Source: Streptomyces sp. AC512_CC834 (GTDB lineage: Bacteria > Actinomycetota > Actinomycetes > Streptomycetales > Streptomycetaceae). From it: a stretch of 64,000 nt of DNA. The notes under the pieces were generated by a model. That model saw nothing but the letters and a program-made list of their open reading frames with translations, was not told where the DNA came from and did no database searches. The DNA is taken from the NCBI RefSeq assembly GCF_019049325.1, contig NZ_JAGMUO010000007.1, positions 83,942 to 147,941 on the forward strand, given 5' to 3'. Shown here piece by piece: positions 17,864-25,607 of the stretch. Both the position numbers and the translations under genes were made by a program. Positions within the stretch are counted from its first letter, which is position 1, and every line of letters begins with the position of its first letter.

Positions 17864-18295
17864 TCACCAGGCGCCTTCACCCGGACCCGGACGGCCCGGC
17901 TTGCGGTGCCGACCCCGCCCGGCCTGGAGCGGCTGCGGCCGGGGCACCGCAGCGGTCGGCGGCTCGTCGCCGTTCGGGTACAGGAGGCGCCGAGCCTCAG
18001 CGAGATTCGCCGCGTATCCGTGCGGCTCCCAGGCGTACCCGTTCCACCGCTGGATCACGCGGGGCGCTTCGGGGTTGAGGTGTGAGCCCTGCGGGCCGTC
18101 GCCGACCAACAGCAGTACAGCCCGGAGGCGTCCGATCTTCGCGTCGCGGCGGGTACCGACGCCCCCGCGTTGGTGTTCTCGACGGCCGTCCGGGTCTCCT
18201 TCATCACGACCGTCGAGACAACCCCCTCCCCCAAAAACGTGAACACTTGGCTCCCAACTGTCCTCCACCCGCTCACGTGAGCGCCTCCATGACAA
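17864..18295 (-). pseudogene. DUF6087-like small protein, N-terminus unclear
   Basis: The last 90 or so residues (from about RAVLLLVGDGPQGSHLNPE through RVIQRWNGYAWEPHGY to ARRLLYPNGDEPP) have the pattern I associate with the Streptomyces DUF6087 family. The frame is open up to 18295, but the upstream part (GGGGCLDGRDEGDPDGRREHQ) does not look like the family N-terminus and no good start with a ribosome site was found. The gene may be decayed or frameshifted. Family assignment is from memory of the motif. Confidence 0.45.
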
Positions 18296-18310
18296 AACGC
18301 TCCCAAGTGT

Positions 18311-18565
18311 TCACGCTTTTCCGACCAATCCCCTCAGCGCAGAAGATGATGCGGTCGTAAGCGACGCCCTCTGATCGGGCCGGAGTGCTCGGGCGAGCGC
18401 ACGGGCCGTGGCCACGTTGCAGCGCCCCAGGTCGACCAACGCGAGCGGAGCGGACCCCGCGCACGAGACGGCGTCGAGCCCGAGAGACGGCAAGGTCACC
18501 CCCGCCGCCCTGAGCGCGTCACGCAGGTCCTCACACGCCCGTTCGGCGTCTCCCACCTTGTCCAT
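18311..18565 (-). CDS. small helical protein of a Streptomyces accessory family
   Basis: 84 residues from the ATG at 18565 (GGAG 10 bases upstream); an ATG at 18595 would add 10 residues. The sequence, MDKVGDAERACEDLRDALRA then GVTLPSLGLDAVSCAG and LVDLGRCNVATARALARALR, is a recurring small protein found beside WhiJ-like regulators. No catalytic motif. It forms a run with its two small neighbours facing the HTH gene at 19129. Confidence 0.65.
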   Translation of the reverse strand: MDKVGDAERACEDLRDALRAAGVTLPSLGLDAVSCAGSAPLALVDLGRCNVATARALARALRPDQRASLTTASSSALRGLVGKA

Positions 18566-18639
18566 GACCGTCCGTCTCCTGCCTGTCGTCGCCATGCCTG
18601 CGTCCGCCCGTACCGGGCCGCCCACGAGGACGTAAAGCG

Positions 18640-18924
18640 TCAGAGAACCTCCCCTCTGCTACGGGCGTTCGCGCTCGCCACCCGCGCCCACATCAGGGCC
18701 TCCGCCTGCTCCCGGACGTTCAGCGGGCGCACGTCACGGGGCCGTGCCGTCCATTCGGTGCCGCCGCCCTCGGGACGCAGCCACACGGCCCCGTCCTGGT
18801 GGTCCATGACGATCCCGCGCTTCTCCCGCCGTACGTCGTGGGCGAGCCGGCCGATCGGAAGCCGGGTCGCCTCCAGTTCGGGGCGGCCCGGGCGGGGCGC
18901 TTCCCACTGCTTCTCACTGTTCAC
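18640..18924 (-). CDS. small conserved accessory protein
   Basis: 94 residues, GTG start. The core HDVRREKRGIVMDHQDGAVWLRPEGGGTEW, followed by a DVRPLN region and a basic helix, matches a common small Streptomyces protein that travels with HTH/DUF397 pairs. It lies on the opposite strand about 200 bases from the HTH gene. The function is unknown. Confidence 0.65.
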   Translation of the reverse strand: MNSEKQWEAPRPGRPELEATRLPIGRLAHDVRREKRGIVMDHQDGAVWLRPEGGGTEWTARPRDVRPLNVREQAEALMWARVASANARSRGEVL

Positions 18925-19128
18925 GCCCCCAGCGTCACGGTGGACGTCGGCGGTCCACCAGGGTGACGGCGTTCCGAACCGGGTTGCGGAACGGCCGCCA
19001 CCTGCACGTTCTCACCATTCGCATCCACACTGTCACCTACCGCGACTACCGTTGGCAGATGTCCCGTTCCCTTCAGGGACACGGAACGGTCCGTCGGCAC
19101 GGCACACGGCAAGGGAGCACCCACCACC

Positions 19129-19980
19129 ATGACCCAGCCCGCCCGGGACCTCGAACCCGCCCGCTCCGCCCGCGACCTGTACGGCGTCGAGCTGCGCCGC
19201 CAACGCCAGCTCGCCGAACTGTCGTTGGAGCGGCTGTCGGACATCGTCAACTACAGCAAGACGCACCTGCACGGCGTGGAGACGGGGGAACGGCTTCCAC
19301 TGCCGCCGATCTCGGAGAAGCTGGACGTGGCCTTCGGGACGGGAGCGTTGTTCCAGGGGTTGTGGGGGGCGGTGAAGCGGGAGCACACGCCGAGGCGGTT
19401 CGATCACTGCCTGGAGCTGGAGGCTCGGGCGGCGCGGATTCAGGAATTCGGTGCGAGCCTCGTCCCTGGCCTGCTTCAGACAGAGGCGTACATGCGCGCG
19501 CTGTTCACCGCGGGGGAAGCGGGGATGAGCCCAAGGGAGATCGACGGCCTCGTGGCGGACCGCCTGGGCCGCCAGGAGATCCTGCGACGGGACTGCCCAC
19601 CGGACTTCTGGTGGATCCTCGGCGAAGCGGCGCTACGACAGGTCGTAGGCAGTCCAGCGGTAATGCGCGGGCAACTCGCGGCGCTGCTGCCACTGGTCAC
19701 CACACGCCACTCGACCATCCAGGTAAGCCCGTTCGAGGCGGATGCGTGCGCCTTGATGAGCGGCACCCTCATCCTGCTGACCCTCCCGGACAACTCGACC
19801 ACCATGTACCAGGAAGGCGCCGGGTACTACGGGGAAGTCATCGACGACCGGGAAGCCGTCACGCGGCACGTGCGAGAGTACGATCTGAAGAAAGCCTGCG
19901 CCCTCTCACCACGGGAGTCCGCAGCGCTGATCGAGACAATGTTGGAGAAGTGCGAGCCATGCGAGTCACCCGGGACCTGA
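19129..19980 (+). CDS. XRE-family HTH regulator with a DUF5753-type domain (WhiJ-like)
   Basis: 283 residues. An N-terminal helix-turn-helix (YGVELRRQRQLAELSLERLSDIVNYSKTHLHGVETGERLP) is followed by the long ligand-like domain typical of the Streptomyces WhiJ paralogues: FDHCLELEARAARIQEFGASLVPGLLQTEAY, WWILGEAALRQVVG, and TLLTLPDNSTTMYQEG-type strands. These proteins pair with small DUF397 partners and with HATPase proteins, and several affect development. The final 22 bases overlap the DUF397 gene. Confidence 0.88.
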   Translation: MTQPARDLEPARSARDLYGVELRRQRQLAELSLERLSDIVNYSKTHLHGVETGERLPLPPISEKLDVAFGTGALFQGLWGAVKREHTPRRFDHCLELEARAARIQEFGASLVPGLLQTEAYMRALFTAGEAGMSPREIDGLVADRLGRQEILRRDCPPDFWWILGEAALRQVVGSPAVMRGQLAALLPLVTTRHSTIQVSPFEADACALMSGTLILLTLPDNSTTMYQEGAGYYGEVIDDREAVTRHVREYDLKKACALSPRESAALIETMLEKCEPCESPGT

Positions 19981-20168
19981 GCACCGCCCGCTGGCGCAAG
20001 TCCTCGTACAGCGACGGCCAGCAGGGCGGCGCTTGCGTCGAGGTCTGCGACGACTTCCCCGGCATCATCCCCGTCCGCGACAGCAAGAACACCGACGGCC
20101 CCGTCGTGACGCTCACCGCCCAGGCCTGGGTCCCGTTCACCAACGGCCTCAAGGACGACTCGCTGTAA
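19959..20168 (+). CDS. DUF397 protein
   Basis: 69 residues starting at an ATG inside the end of the HTH gene. The signature DLSTARWRKSSYSDGQQGGACVEV, then IIPVRDSKNTDGPVVTLTAQAW, is diagnostic of DUF397. Such proteins are the usual partner of the preceding HTH type and may act as antagonists or co-regulators. The overlap suggests coupled translation. Confidence 0.9.
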   Translation: MRVTRDLSTARWRKSSYSDGQQGGACVEVCDDFPGIIPVRDSKNTDGPVVTLTAQAWVPFTNGLKDDSL

Positions 20169-20297
20169 CTCCGATCCACGGATACGGGCCGTGGAAGTGT
20201 TCCGGACGCTCATACGGAACGAGCGCCCCGTATTCCCGGCGCAGCCGTCACTCGTTCACCAGACATGACTGCATCACATCTCGACACCGCCCCGGAA

Positions 20298-20326
20298 TTG
20301 ACCACAAGATTGCTCTTGAGTAACCA
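20298..20326 (+). promoter_or_regulatory. promoter of the toxin-antitoxin pair
   Basis: TTGACC (20298-20303), a 17-base spacer, then TAACCA (20321-20326). The antitoxin ATG starts 7 bases later, so the transcript would be leaderless. Confidence 0.6.
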
Positions 20327-20333
20327 TGTGGGC

Positions 20334-20588
20334 ATGACCGAGATCGCCATCAGTGCCGCCCGCTCCCAGCTCGGCGACCTCGTGCGCCGCGCCGCTCACG
20401 GCCGCGAGACCATCGCCCTCACCGACCACGGGCACGTCGCCGCCCTTCTTGTGTCGCCTCAGGTGATAGAGGATCTGGAGGACGCACTGGCAGTGGCCGA
20501 CTACCAGCGGCGCAAGGCGGAGGGGACCCTCGGAGAAGGCATCCCCATGGCCGAGGTGCGGAGGCGGCTGGGGCTTGAGCAGAAGTGA
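20334..20588 (+). CDS. Phd/YefM-type antitoxin
   Basis: 84 residues. The sequence MTEIAISAARSQLGDLVRRA, then GRETIALTDHGHVAALLVSP, is the Phd/YefM fold that binds DNA. The C-terminal helix (EDLEDALAVADYQRRKAEG) would wrap the toxin. The last four bases overlap the toxin start, the usual coupled layout. The pair probably represses its own promoter. Confidence 0.88.
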   Translation: MTEIAISAARSQLGDLVRRAAHGRETIALTDHGHVAALLVSPQVIEDLEDALAVADYQRRKAEGTLGEGIPMAEVRRRLGLEQK

Positions 20589-20836
20589 CCTACGAGATCA
20601 TCTTCGAACCGCAGGCCCTGAACGCCGCTGCCCGGTTTCTGAAGGACGACGCAAACGGCCTTGCCCTGGTGCTGGACACCGTCGACAAGCTGGCGGACGA
20701 CCCCCGCCCCGCGGGTTCGGTTCCGTACGGATCAGCCGACCTCCGTCGACTGCACATCGGTGAATACCGGGTTCTGTACGCCATCGACCATGACGTCATT
20801 CGCATCCTGGTGACCCACCTCGGCCGGACAGCCTGA
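20585..20836 (+). CDS. RelE/ParE-family toxin
   Basis: 83 residues from a GTG overlapping the antitoxin stop by 4 bases. The sequence YEIIFEPQALNAAARFL, then DLRRLHIGEYRVLYAIDHDVIRILVTHLGR, shows the RelE fold with the basic R-R/R-V-L-Y active surface. It is expected to cleave ribosome-bound mRNA. It is followed by a strong terminator. Confidence 0.9.
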   Translation: MTYEIIFEPQALNAAARFLKDDANGLALVLDTVDKLADDPRPAGSVPYGSADLRRLHIGEYRVLYAIDHDVIRILVTHLGRTA

Positions 20837-20855
20837 ACCACGCGCACCGACCAAA

Positions 20856-20888
20856 GGGCCGCGACCTCCCGCTCGGAGATCGCGGCCC
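20856..20888. terminator. terminator after the toxin gene
   Basis: GGGCCGCGACCTCC (20856-20869) pairs with GGAGATCGCGGCCC (20875-20888), with one mismatch and a 5-base loop. It also faces the end of the minus-strand secreted protein gene and probably serves both. Confidence 0.85.
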
Positions 20889-20905
20889 GAGGTGCGCCGA
20901 GTGCG

Positions 20906-21319
20906 TCAGCGCAGTAGTTCCGTAACCTGCCCCACCACCGGCACCGCGCCCAGCGACTGCGCCTGCGCGACCGGCCCCGTCAGGGCCGTCGAGGTCAGCG
21001 GCTGGAAGTCGGCGACCTTGGTGCCGACGCCGTTGTCCAGCGGGTCGACGCCGGTGCCGGCCAGCGGGTTGGGCTTGAGGTCGGCGACCGGGCCGGTGAC
21101 GTAGCCGACGGTGCCGGTCAGGGCCGCCAGGCCGGCCTGCGGGTCGATGTTGCCCAGCGAGGTGGGACGGGTGTGGGCCAGGCCGGCGATCGTTTCGCCG
21201 CTGTCCGCCGAAGCCGTCGCCGCTCCTGCGGCCAGGGCGGCACCGGCGGTCGCGAGGACGACCAGGGCTCGCTGGGCGCGCTGTGCGTGCGGTGTGCGGG
21301 GGGACGCGTGTCGGGCCAT
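20906..21319 (-). CDS. small secreted protein
   Basis: 137 residues. The start MARHASPRTPHAQRAQRA, followed by the hydrophobic core LVVLATAGAALAAGAATASA and a cleavage site near ASA-DSG, is a Sec signal peptide. The mature part is Gly/Leu/Pro-rich (GLAALTGTVGYVTGPVADLKPNPLAG, LTSTALTGPVAQAQSLG), with no Cys and no catalytic motif. It is similar in style to the secreted protein at 28915-29283. The function is unknown. Confidence 0.75.
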   Translation of the reverse strand: MARHASPRTPHAQRAQRALVVLATAGAALAAGAATASADSGETIAGLAHTRPTSLGNIDPQAGLAALTGTVGYVTGPVADLKPNPLAGTGVDPLDNGVGTKVADFQPLTSTALTGPVAQAQSLGAVPVVGQVTELLR

Positions 21320-21478
21320 CGCTACTGCCACCTCTTGGTGTGGATTGCTACGGACTGCCCTGATAACAGTGCGCACCGTGATCAGGTCACCGCGCAGCGC
21401 GATCCAGATGAGACGCACACTGCAAAGTCGACCCTGGGGGGGTCGCAGCGGCCGTTCGATGCCGCAGACTGGTGTCCC

Positions 21479-22114
21479 GTGAGCTCCCATCCGCCCATAC
21501 CGACGCGAGTCGTGCTGCTCTGCGGCCCCTCCGGCTCCGGCAAGTCCCTCCTCGCCGCGCGCTCCGGCCTCCCGGTGCTGCGCCTCGACGACTTCTACAA
21601 GGAGGGCACCGACCCGACGCTGCCGACGGTGCCCGCGAGTTCCGACATCGACTGGGACCACCCGGCGTCGTGGGACGCGGACGCGGCGGTCGCCGCCATC
21701 CAGGAGCTGTGCCGCACGGGGCGTACCGACGTGCCCGTCTACGACATCTCGCTGAGTGCCCGCACCGGCGAGGAGACCGTCGACATCGGGCGGACGCCGC
21801 TGTTCCTCGCGGAGGGGATCTTCGCCGCCGAACTGGTGGACCGCTGCCGGGAACTGGGCGTACTGGCCGACGCGCTGTGCCTGAGCCGGGGCCCGCTGAC
21901 GACCTTCCGCCGCCGGTTCCTGCGGGATGTGCGCGAGAGCCGCAAGTCGGTGCCGTTCCTGCTGCGCAGGGGCTGGCGGCTGATGCGGCAGGAGCGGTCA
22001 CTCATCGCCCGGCAGACGGCCCTGGGCGCGCACGCCTGCGACCGGGACGAGGCCATGGGCCGCCTGGCCGCCGCGGCGGCGGGCCGGTGCGCCACGGCCC
22101 GTACAGCGGCCTAG
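21479..22114 (+). CDS. udk: uridine kinase-like P-loop kinase
   Basis: 211 residues from a GTG at 21479. P-loop VVLLCGPSGSGKS, then VLRLDDFYKEG with the catalytic Asp, DIDWDHPASWD, and a late RRRFLRDVRESRKS region with the lid arginines. It would phosphorylate uridine/cytidine with ATP or GTP. No CTACGCGCGTAG site is seen upstream, so it appears to be outside the palindrome set although it belongs to nucleoside salvage. Confidence 0.82.
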   Translation: MSSHPPIPTRVVLLCGPSGSGKSLLAARSGLPVLRLDDFYKEGTDPTLPTVPASSDIDWDHPASWDADAAVAAIQELCRTGRTDVPVYDISLSARTGEETVDIGRTPLFLAEGIFAAELVDRCRELGVLADALCLSRGPLTTFRRRFLRDVRESRKSVPFLLRRGWRLMRQERSLIARQTALGAHACDRDEAMGRLAAAAAGRCATARTAA

Positions 22115-22225
22115 AGGCGCATGCCGGCGACCTTGCGGCGTTCCGGAGCCCTCTGTGCGAGGCGCCACCACTCGCCGCCCGGCCGGGGCTGACTCCGCCG
22201 CCGCGGTGTACGGCAGCAGTTGGGA

Positions 22226-23131
22226 TCAGATGGTGACCACGATCTTTCCCCGGACGTGTCCGCGCTCGGAGTGCGCGTGGGCCTGCGCGATCTCCTCCAG
22301 GGGGTAGGTCTGTTCGATGCGGGGCACGTAGCGGCCCTGCTCGCCGAGGGCGCCCGCTTCGGCCAGGAGCGTGGAGTCGTTGACCGCGTTGGCCAACCGG
22401 ACGCCCAGACCCTGCGCGTTCACAAAGTCGGCGACCGTCACCACGCGGTCCGGGTCGCCGGCGATCTCGACGAGATCGGCCAGGGAGCCGGAAGCGGCGG
22501 CATCGAGGACGAGGTCGACCCCGTTCGGGGCCAGGCCGGCGAGACGTTCCGCGAGGCCCGCACCGTAGGTGACGGGAAGGGCGCCCAGGGAGGTGAGATA
22601 CGCGTGGTTGCGCTCACTGGCCGTCCCGATCACGGTGGCCCCCAGAGCGCGGGCGATCTCGACCGCCGCGCCGCCGACTCCTCCGGCAGCCCCCTCGATC
22701 AGCAGGGTGCGGCCCTCCAGCCGGCCGAGCGCCTTGAGTCCGCCCAGCGCCGTCACGGACGCCAGGCCGGCCGCGGCAGCCTCCTCGTCGCTCCAGTTGG
22801 CGGGGGCGGGAGCCCAGGCCGAGAGGACCGCCAGCTCGGCCGTCGCGCCCGTCACTCCGCCCAGGCCGAAGACGCGGTCCCCGATGGCGGCCGAGCTGAC
22901 CCCATCGCCGATCCGGTCCACCAGACCCACGACGTCGCGTCCCGGGATCGCCGGCAGATCGACGGTGAGGAAGTCGCGCACCGATCCGTTGCGCACCTTC
23001 CAGTCGACGGGGTTGACGCTCGCCGCCGCGACACGGACGCGGATCTCTCCGGGGCCGGGCAGCGGGTCCGGGGCCTGCTCGACGACGAGGGTGTCCGTGC
23101 CGCCGTACTCGTGGTAGCGGGCTGCGCGCAT
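22226..23131 (-). CDS. zinc-independent quinone oxidoreductase (MDR superfamily)
   Basis: 301 residues. GroES-like N-terminal domain (MRAARYHEYGG, then VRVAAASVNPVDWKVRNG, PAIPGRDVVGLVDRIG) and a Rossmann domain with LLIEGAAGGVGGAAVEIARALGA. No structural or catalytic zinc cysteines are present. It ends in HVRGKIVVTI, typical of the QOR group. It would reduce quinones or enals with NADPH. It is divergent from a MerR gene with the operator between them, so it is the likely target of that regulator. Confidence 0.88.
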   Translation of the reverse strand: MRAARYHEYGGTDTLVVEQAPDPLPGPGEIRVRVAAASVNPVDWKVRNGSVRDFLTVDLPAIPGRDVVGLVDRIGDGVSSAAIGDRVFGLGGVTGATAELAVLSAWAPAPANWSDEEAAAAGLASVTALGGLKALGRLEGRTLLIEGAAGGVGGAAVEIARALGATVIGTASERNHAYLTSLGALPVTYGAGLAERLAGLAPNGVDLVLDAAASGSLADLVEIAGDPDRVVTVADFVNAQGLGVRLANAVNDSTLLAEAGALGEQGRYVPRIEQTYPLEEIAQAHAHSERGHVRGKIVVTI

Positions 23132-23183
23132 GATGACCTGCCTTGTTCGTCTGGACGGCTTGGTATGCCTTGACGTCGACTAC

Positions 23184-23214
23184 GCTAAAACCTGACGTTG
23201 ACGTGAGGTGCAAG
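23184..23214 (-). promoter_or_regulatory. MerR-type operator between reductase and regulator
   Basis: ACCTGACGTTGACGTGAGGT (23190-23209) has the form ACCTnACGTnnACGTnAGGT, close in style to SoxR and other MerR-family sites. On the reductase strand it lies between a TTGCAC -35-like element and TAGCGT, which would give the overlong (about 19-20 bp) spacer typical of MerR-activated promoters. Confidence 0.7.
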
Positions 23215-23247
23215 TCGAGGCGTCAGCCGGGAGAGGGAGGAGGACGC

Positions 23248-23628
23248 GTGCGGATCGGTGAGGTGGCCCACCAGGCCGGGGTGAGCGTGAGGGCTCTGCG
23301 CTACTACGAGGAGCGGGACCTGTTGCAGGCCGAGCGAAGCTCCGGCGGGCAGCGTCAGTATCCGGGCTCTGCTGTCGACCGGGTGCGGCTGATCCAGCAG
23401 TTGTTCGCCGCCGGGCTGCCGAGCAGGTCTGTGCGGGAGGTGCTGCGAAGCGTGTACTCCGGCACGGTGGCGCCGGGCCTGCTCGATCAGTTGGAGGGCG
23501 AGCGCGCGCGGATCAGCGGACGGATCACCGAACTCCTCGCCGCGCGTGACCGGCTCGACGGCGTGATCACCACCACCCGCAATCCTCCACCCGAGTGCGC
23601 CCACGCACTCAGAGCGACGGATGGATGA
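23248..23628 (+). CDS. MerR-family regulator
   Basis: 126 residues, GTG start preceded by GGAGGAGGA. The N-terminal winged helix reads RIGEVAHQAGVSVRALRYYEERDLLQAERSS, then RQYPGSAVDRVRLIQQLF. A coiled-coil dimerisation helix follows, from GLLDQLEGERARISGRI to LLAARDRLDG. No metal-binding Cys pair is visible apart from a single Cys near the end, so it may sense an organic or electrophilic signal. It is expected to act at the palindrome between itself and the reductase. Confidence 0.88.
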   Translation: MRIGEVAHQAGVSVRALRYYEERDLLQAERSSGGQRQYPGSAVDRVRLIQQLFAAGLPSRSVREVLRSVYSGTVAPGLLDQLEGERARISGRITELLAARDRLDGVITTTRNPPPECAHALRATDG

Positions 23629-23703
23629 GAGCCGCTCGTGCACTCTGCCCGCGATCCCGCCTTCCGTGCCCCATGGGCATCGCCTTCGGCGGTCGACACG
23701 AAA

Positions 23704-23744
23704 GAGCGGGACTGGATGGACCCCCCGGCCCTCCAGTCCCGCTC
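23704..23744. terminator. terminator between merR and sigQ
   Basis: GAGCGGGACTGGA (23704-23716) pairs perfectly with TCCAGTCCCGCTC (23732-23744); AAA precedes and CCCTTT follows. It fits the end of both convergent transcripts. Confidence 0.85.
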
Positions 23745-23750
23745 CCTTTC

Positions 23751-23820
23751 CACTCCCCCGTGGATCCCCCGTGATCCCCGTGTCCCCCGTGTTTCCCCCG
23801 TGGTGCTTCCCCGTGAGTAA
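23751..23820. repeat. CCCCCGTG microsatellite-like repeats downstream of sigQ
   Basis: At least six degenerate copies of (T)CCCCCGTG with 1-4 base spacers. A second run of the same motif (about 24450-24500) lies inside the 5' part of sigQ, where it encodes a TGETGNTGVTGDT stretch. Confidence 0.75.
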
Positions 23821-23909
23821 GAGTCCGGCCCGGCCCCCGTGATACACCCGGGCTCGAACTTTTTTCGCGGGGCCCCCACCCCTCGGGCCCGCCTTCTCGG
23901 CCCGTACCT

Positions 23910-24659
23910 TCAGGCGACCAGTTCGCCGAAGGCGTCCTCCCGGTCACGGCCGAAGCTGAGGACCTCGTCCTCGCGCAGCCGGCGGAGCGACCGCCAGATG
24001 CTGGACTTCACCGTGCCGACACTGATGTCGAGGATGTCCGCGATCTCCGGGTCCGTGCGGCCCTCGTAGTAGCGCAGGACCAGCATGGTGCGCTGGAGCT
24101 CGGGCAGCCGGGCCAGCGCCTGCCACAGGACCGTACGCAGTTCGGTGCCGCGCATCGCGTCCATGTTGCCGGGCGTCTCCGGCAGTTCCTCGGTCGGGTA
24201 CTCGTTGAGCTTGCGGCGCCGCCAGGCGCTGATGTGCAGGTTGGTCATGGTGCGGCGGAGGTAGCCGCCGACCGCCGCCTTGTCACTGATCCGGTCCCAC
24301 GCCCGGTAGGTCGAGAACAGCGCGCTCTGCAGCAGGTCCTCGGCCTCGAAGCGGTCGCCGGTGAGGTGGTAGGCGGTGGCGTACAGGGAGGAGCGCCGCT
24401 CCTGGACGTAGGCGGTGAACTCCGCCTCCGACAGGGAAGGGCGCTCCCCCTGAACCTCCGTGTCCCCCGTGACCCCCGTGTTCCCCGTTTCCCCCGTCTG
24501 CGCGTCAACCACCGTCATGTACGCGGTGTGCTGACGCCCGGTGCCGCGAGCGCACCCCCGCCCGCTCACGGCACCGGACTTCTCGGAACCCCGGTGTGCG
24601 TGCACGTCGTGCAGACGCGTGACCACTGCGCTGGTGTTGATGCCCTGCAGCGTGTTCAT
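23910..24659 (-). CDS. sigQ: RNA polymerase sigma factor SigQ (ECF, SigE-like)
   Basis: 249 residues from the ATG at 24659 with GGGAGG upstream. Region 2 (YVQERRSSLYATAYHLTGDRFEAEDLLQSALFSTYRAW) and region 4 (LPELQRTMLVLRYYEGRTDPEIADILDISVGTVKSSIWRSLRRLRE) are clear. An N-terminal extension of about 70 residues contains a Thr-Gly repeat. In S. coelicolor sigQ is divergent from afsQ1 and is under its control; it influences antibiotic production under nitrogen-related stress. The same arrangement is seen here. Confidence 0.92.
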   Translation of the reverse strand: MNTLQGINTSAVVTRLHDVHAHRGSEKSGAVSGRGCARGTGRQHTAYMTVVDAQTGETGNTGVTGDTEVQGERPSLSEAEFTAYVQERRSSLYATAYHLTGDRFEAEDLLQSALFSTYRAWDRISDKAAVGGYLRRTMTNLHISAWRRRKLNEYPTEELPETPGNMDAMRGTELRTVLWQALARLPELQRTMLVLRYYEGRTDPEIADILDISVGTVKSSIWRSLRRLREDEVLSFGRDREDAFGELVA

Positions 24660-24703
24660 CTCGCGCCTCCCGTCGTGGACTTCCGGTGTTCGGTCTGCCG
24701 TAC

Positions 24704-24748
24704 TGCGACTTGCCGTGGTGCGACCTGCTGTGGTGCGACTTGCTGTGT
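24704..24748. repeat. three tandem 15-bp repeats in the sigQ-afsQ1 intergenic region
   Basis: TGCGACTTGCCGTGG, TGCGACCTGCTGTGG and TGCGACTTGCTGTGT follow each other without spacer. They lie 45-89 bases upstream of the sigQ start, where its promoter is expected. Confidence 0.85.
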
Positions 24749-24800
24749 TGCTTGTGACGAAAAGCTTGCCCCGGCGACTTCATGGCCGTGTCCGCCGACT

Positions 24801-24816
24801 GTCACAGGGCTGTCAC
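24801..24816. promoter_or_regulatory. AfsQ1-binding motif
   Basis: GTCAC-AGGGCT-GTCAC, an exact match to the published GTnAC-n6-GTnAC consensus for AfsQ1 (recalled). A third GTCAC lies at 24826-24830. The site is placed to control both afsQ1 and sigQ. Confidence 0.85.
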
Positions 24817-24929
24817 AGGGGTCCCGTCACCGCTGGACCACCGTTCCTTCACAGGGTCCGGCGGCATCGTCCGGCCCCATCCGCACCCACAGGTCGAACA
24901 CCACCCCCTCCATGGGCCAGAATGAGCGC

Positions 24930-25607
24930 GTGCCTTCCCTGTTGCTGATCGAGGACGACGACGCCATCCGTACGGCCCTGGAGCTCTCTCTGACCCGCCA
25001 GGGCCACCGGGTGGCCACCGCTGCCAGTGGTGAGGACGGTCTGAAGCTTCTGCGCGAGCAGCGGCCGGACCTGATCGTGCTGGACGTGATGCTGCCCGGC
25101 ATCGACGGTTTCGAGGTGTGCCGTCGTATCCGGCGCACCGACCAGTTGCCGATCATCCTGCTGACCGCGCGCAACGACGACATCGACGTGGTCGTCGGTC
25201 TCGAGTCGGGCGCCGACGACTACGTCGTCAAACCCGTCCAGGGCCGGGTGCTTGACGCCCGGATCCGGGCCGTGCTGCGGCGCGGGGAACGGGAGTCCAC
25301 CGACTCGGCGAGCTTCGGCAGCCTGGTCATCGACCGTTCGGCGATGACCGTGACGAAGAACGGCGAGGACCTCCAGCTCACGCCGACCGAGCTGCGGCTG
25401 CTGCTGGAGCTGAGCCGGCGGCCGGGGCAGGCGCTGTCCCGGCAGCAGTTGCTGCGGCTGGTGTGGGAGCACGACTACCTCGGTGACTCCCGGCTGGTGG
25501 ACGCCTGCGTGCAGCGGCTGCGCGCCAAGGTCGAGGACGTGCCGTCGTCCCCGACCCTGATCCGTACCGTGCGGGGTGTCGGCTACCGGCTGGATCCGCC
25601 TCAGTGA
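24930..25607 (+). CDS. afsQ1: response regulator AfsQ1 (OmpR family)
   Basis: 225 residues from the GTG at 24930, the same length and near-identical wording as S. coelicolor AfsQ1 from memory. Receiver domain: acidic pocket LLIEDDDA, phospho-acceptor Asp in LIVLDVMLPG, switch Thr in LLTARNDD, Lys in YVVKPVQG. The C-terminal OmpR winged helix reads LQLTPTELRLLLELSRRPGQ, with the recognition helix in DSRLVDACVQRLRAKVE, and ends with VRGVGYRLD. It controls antibiotic biosynthesis and nitrogen and development genes together with AfsQ2. It overlaps afsQ2 by 4 bases. Confidence 0.97.
   Translation: MPSLLLIEDDDAIRTALELSLTRQGHRVATAASGEDGLKLLREQRPDLIVLDVMLPGIDGFEVCRRIRRTDQLPIILLTARNDDIDVVVGLESGADDYVVKPVQGRVLDARIRAVLRRGERESTDSASFGSLVIDRSAMTVTKNGEDLQLTPTELRLLLELSRRPGQALSRQQLLRLVWEHDYLGDSRLVDACVQRLRAKVEDVPSSPTLIRTVRGVGYRLDPPQ

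Noticed and set aside
23840..23870. A GGGCTCGAAC stretch resembling a tRNA T-arm near a run of T
   Set aside because: No acceptor stem, anticodon arm or D-arm could be placed around it.
24755..24760. A further GTCAC on the minus strand near the 15-bp repeats as a second AfsQ1 half-site
   Set aside because: No partner GTnAC lies at the required 6-base spacing.
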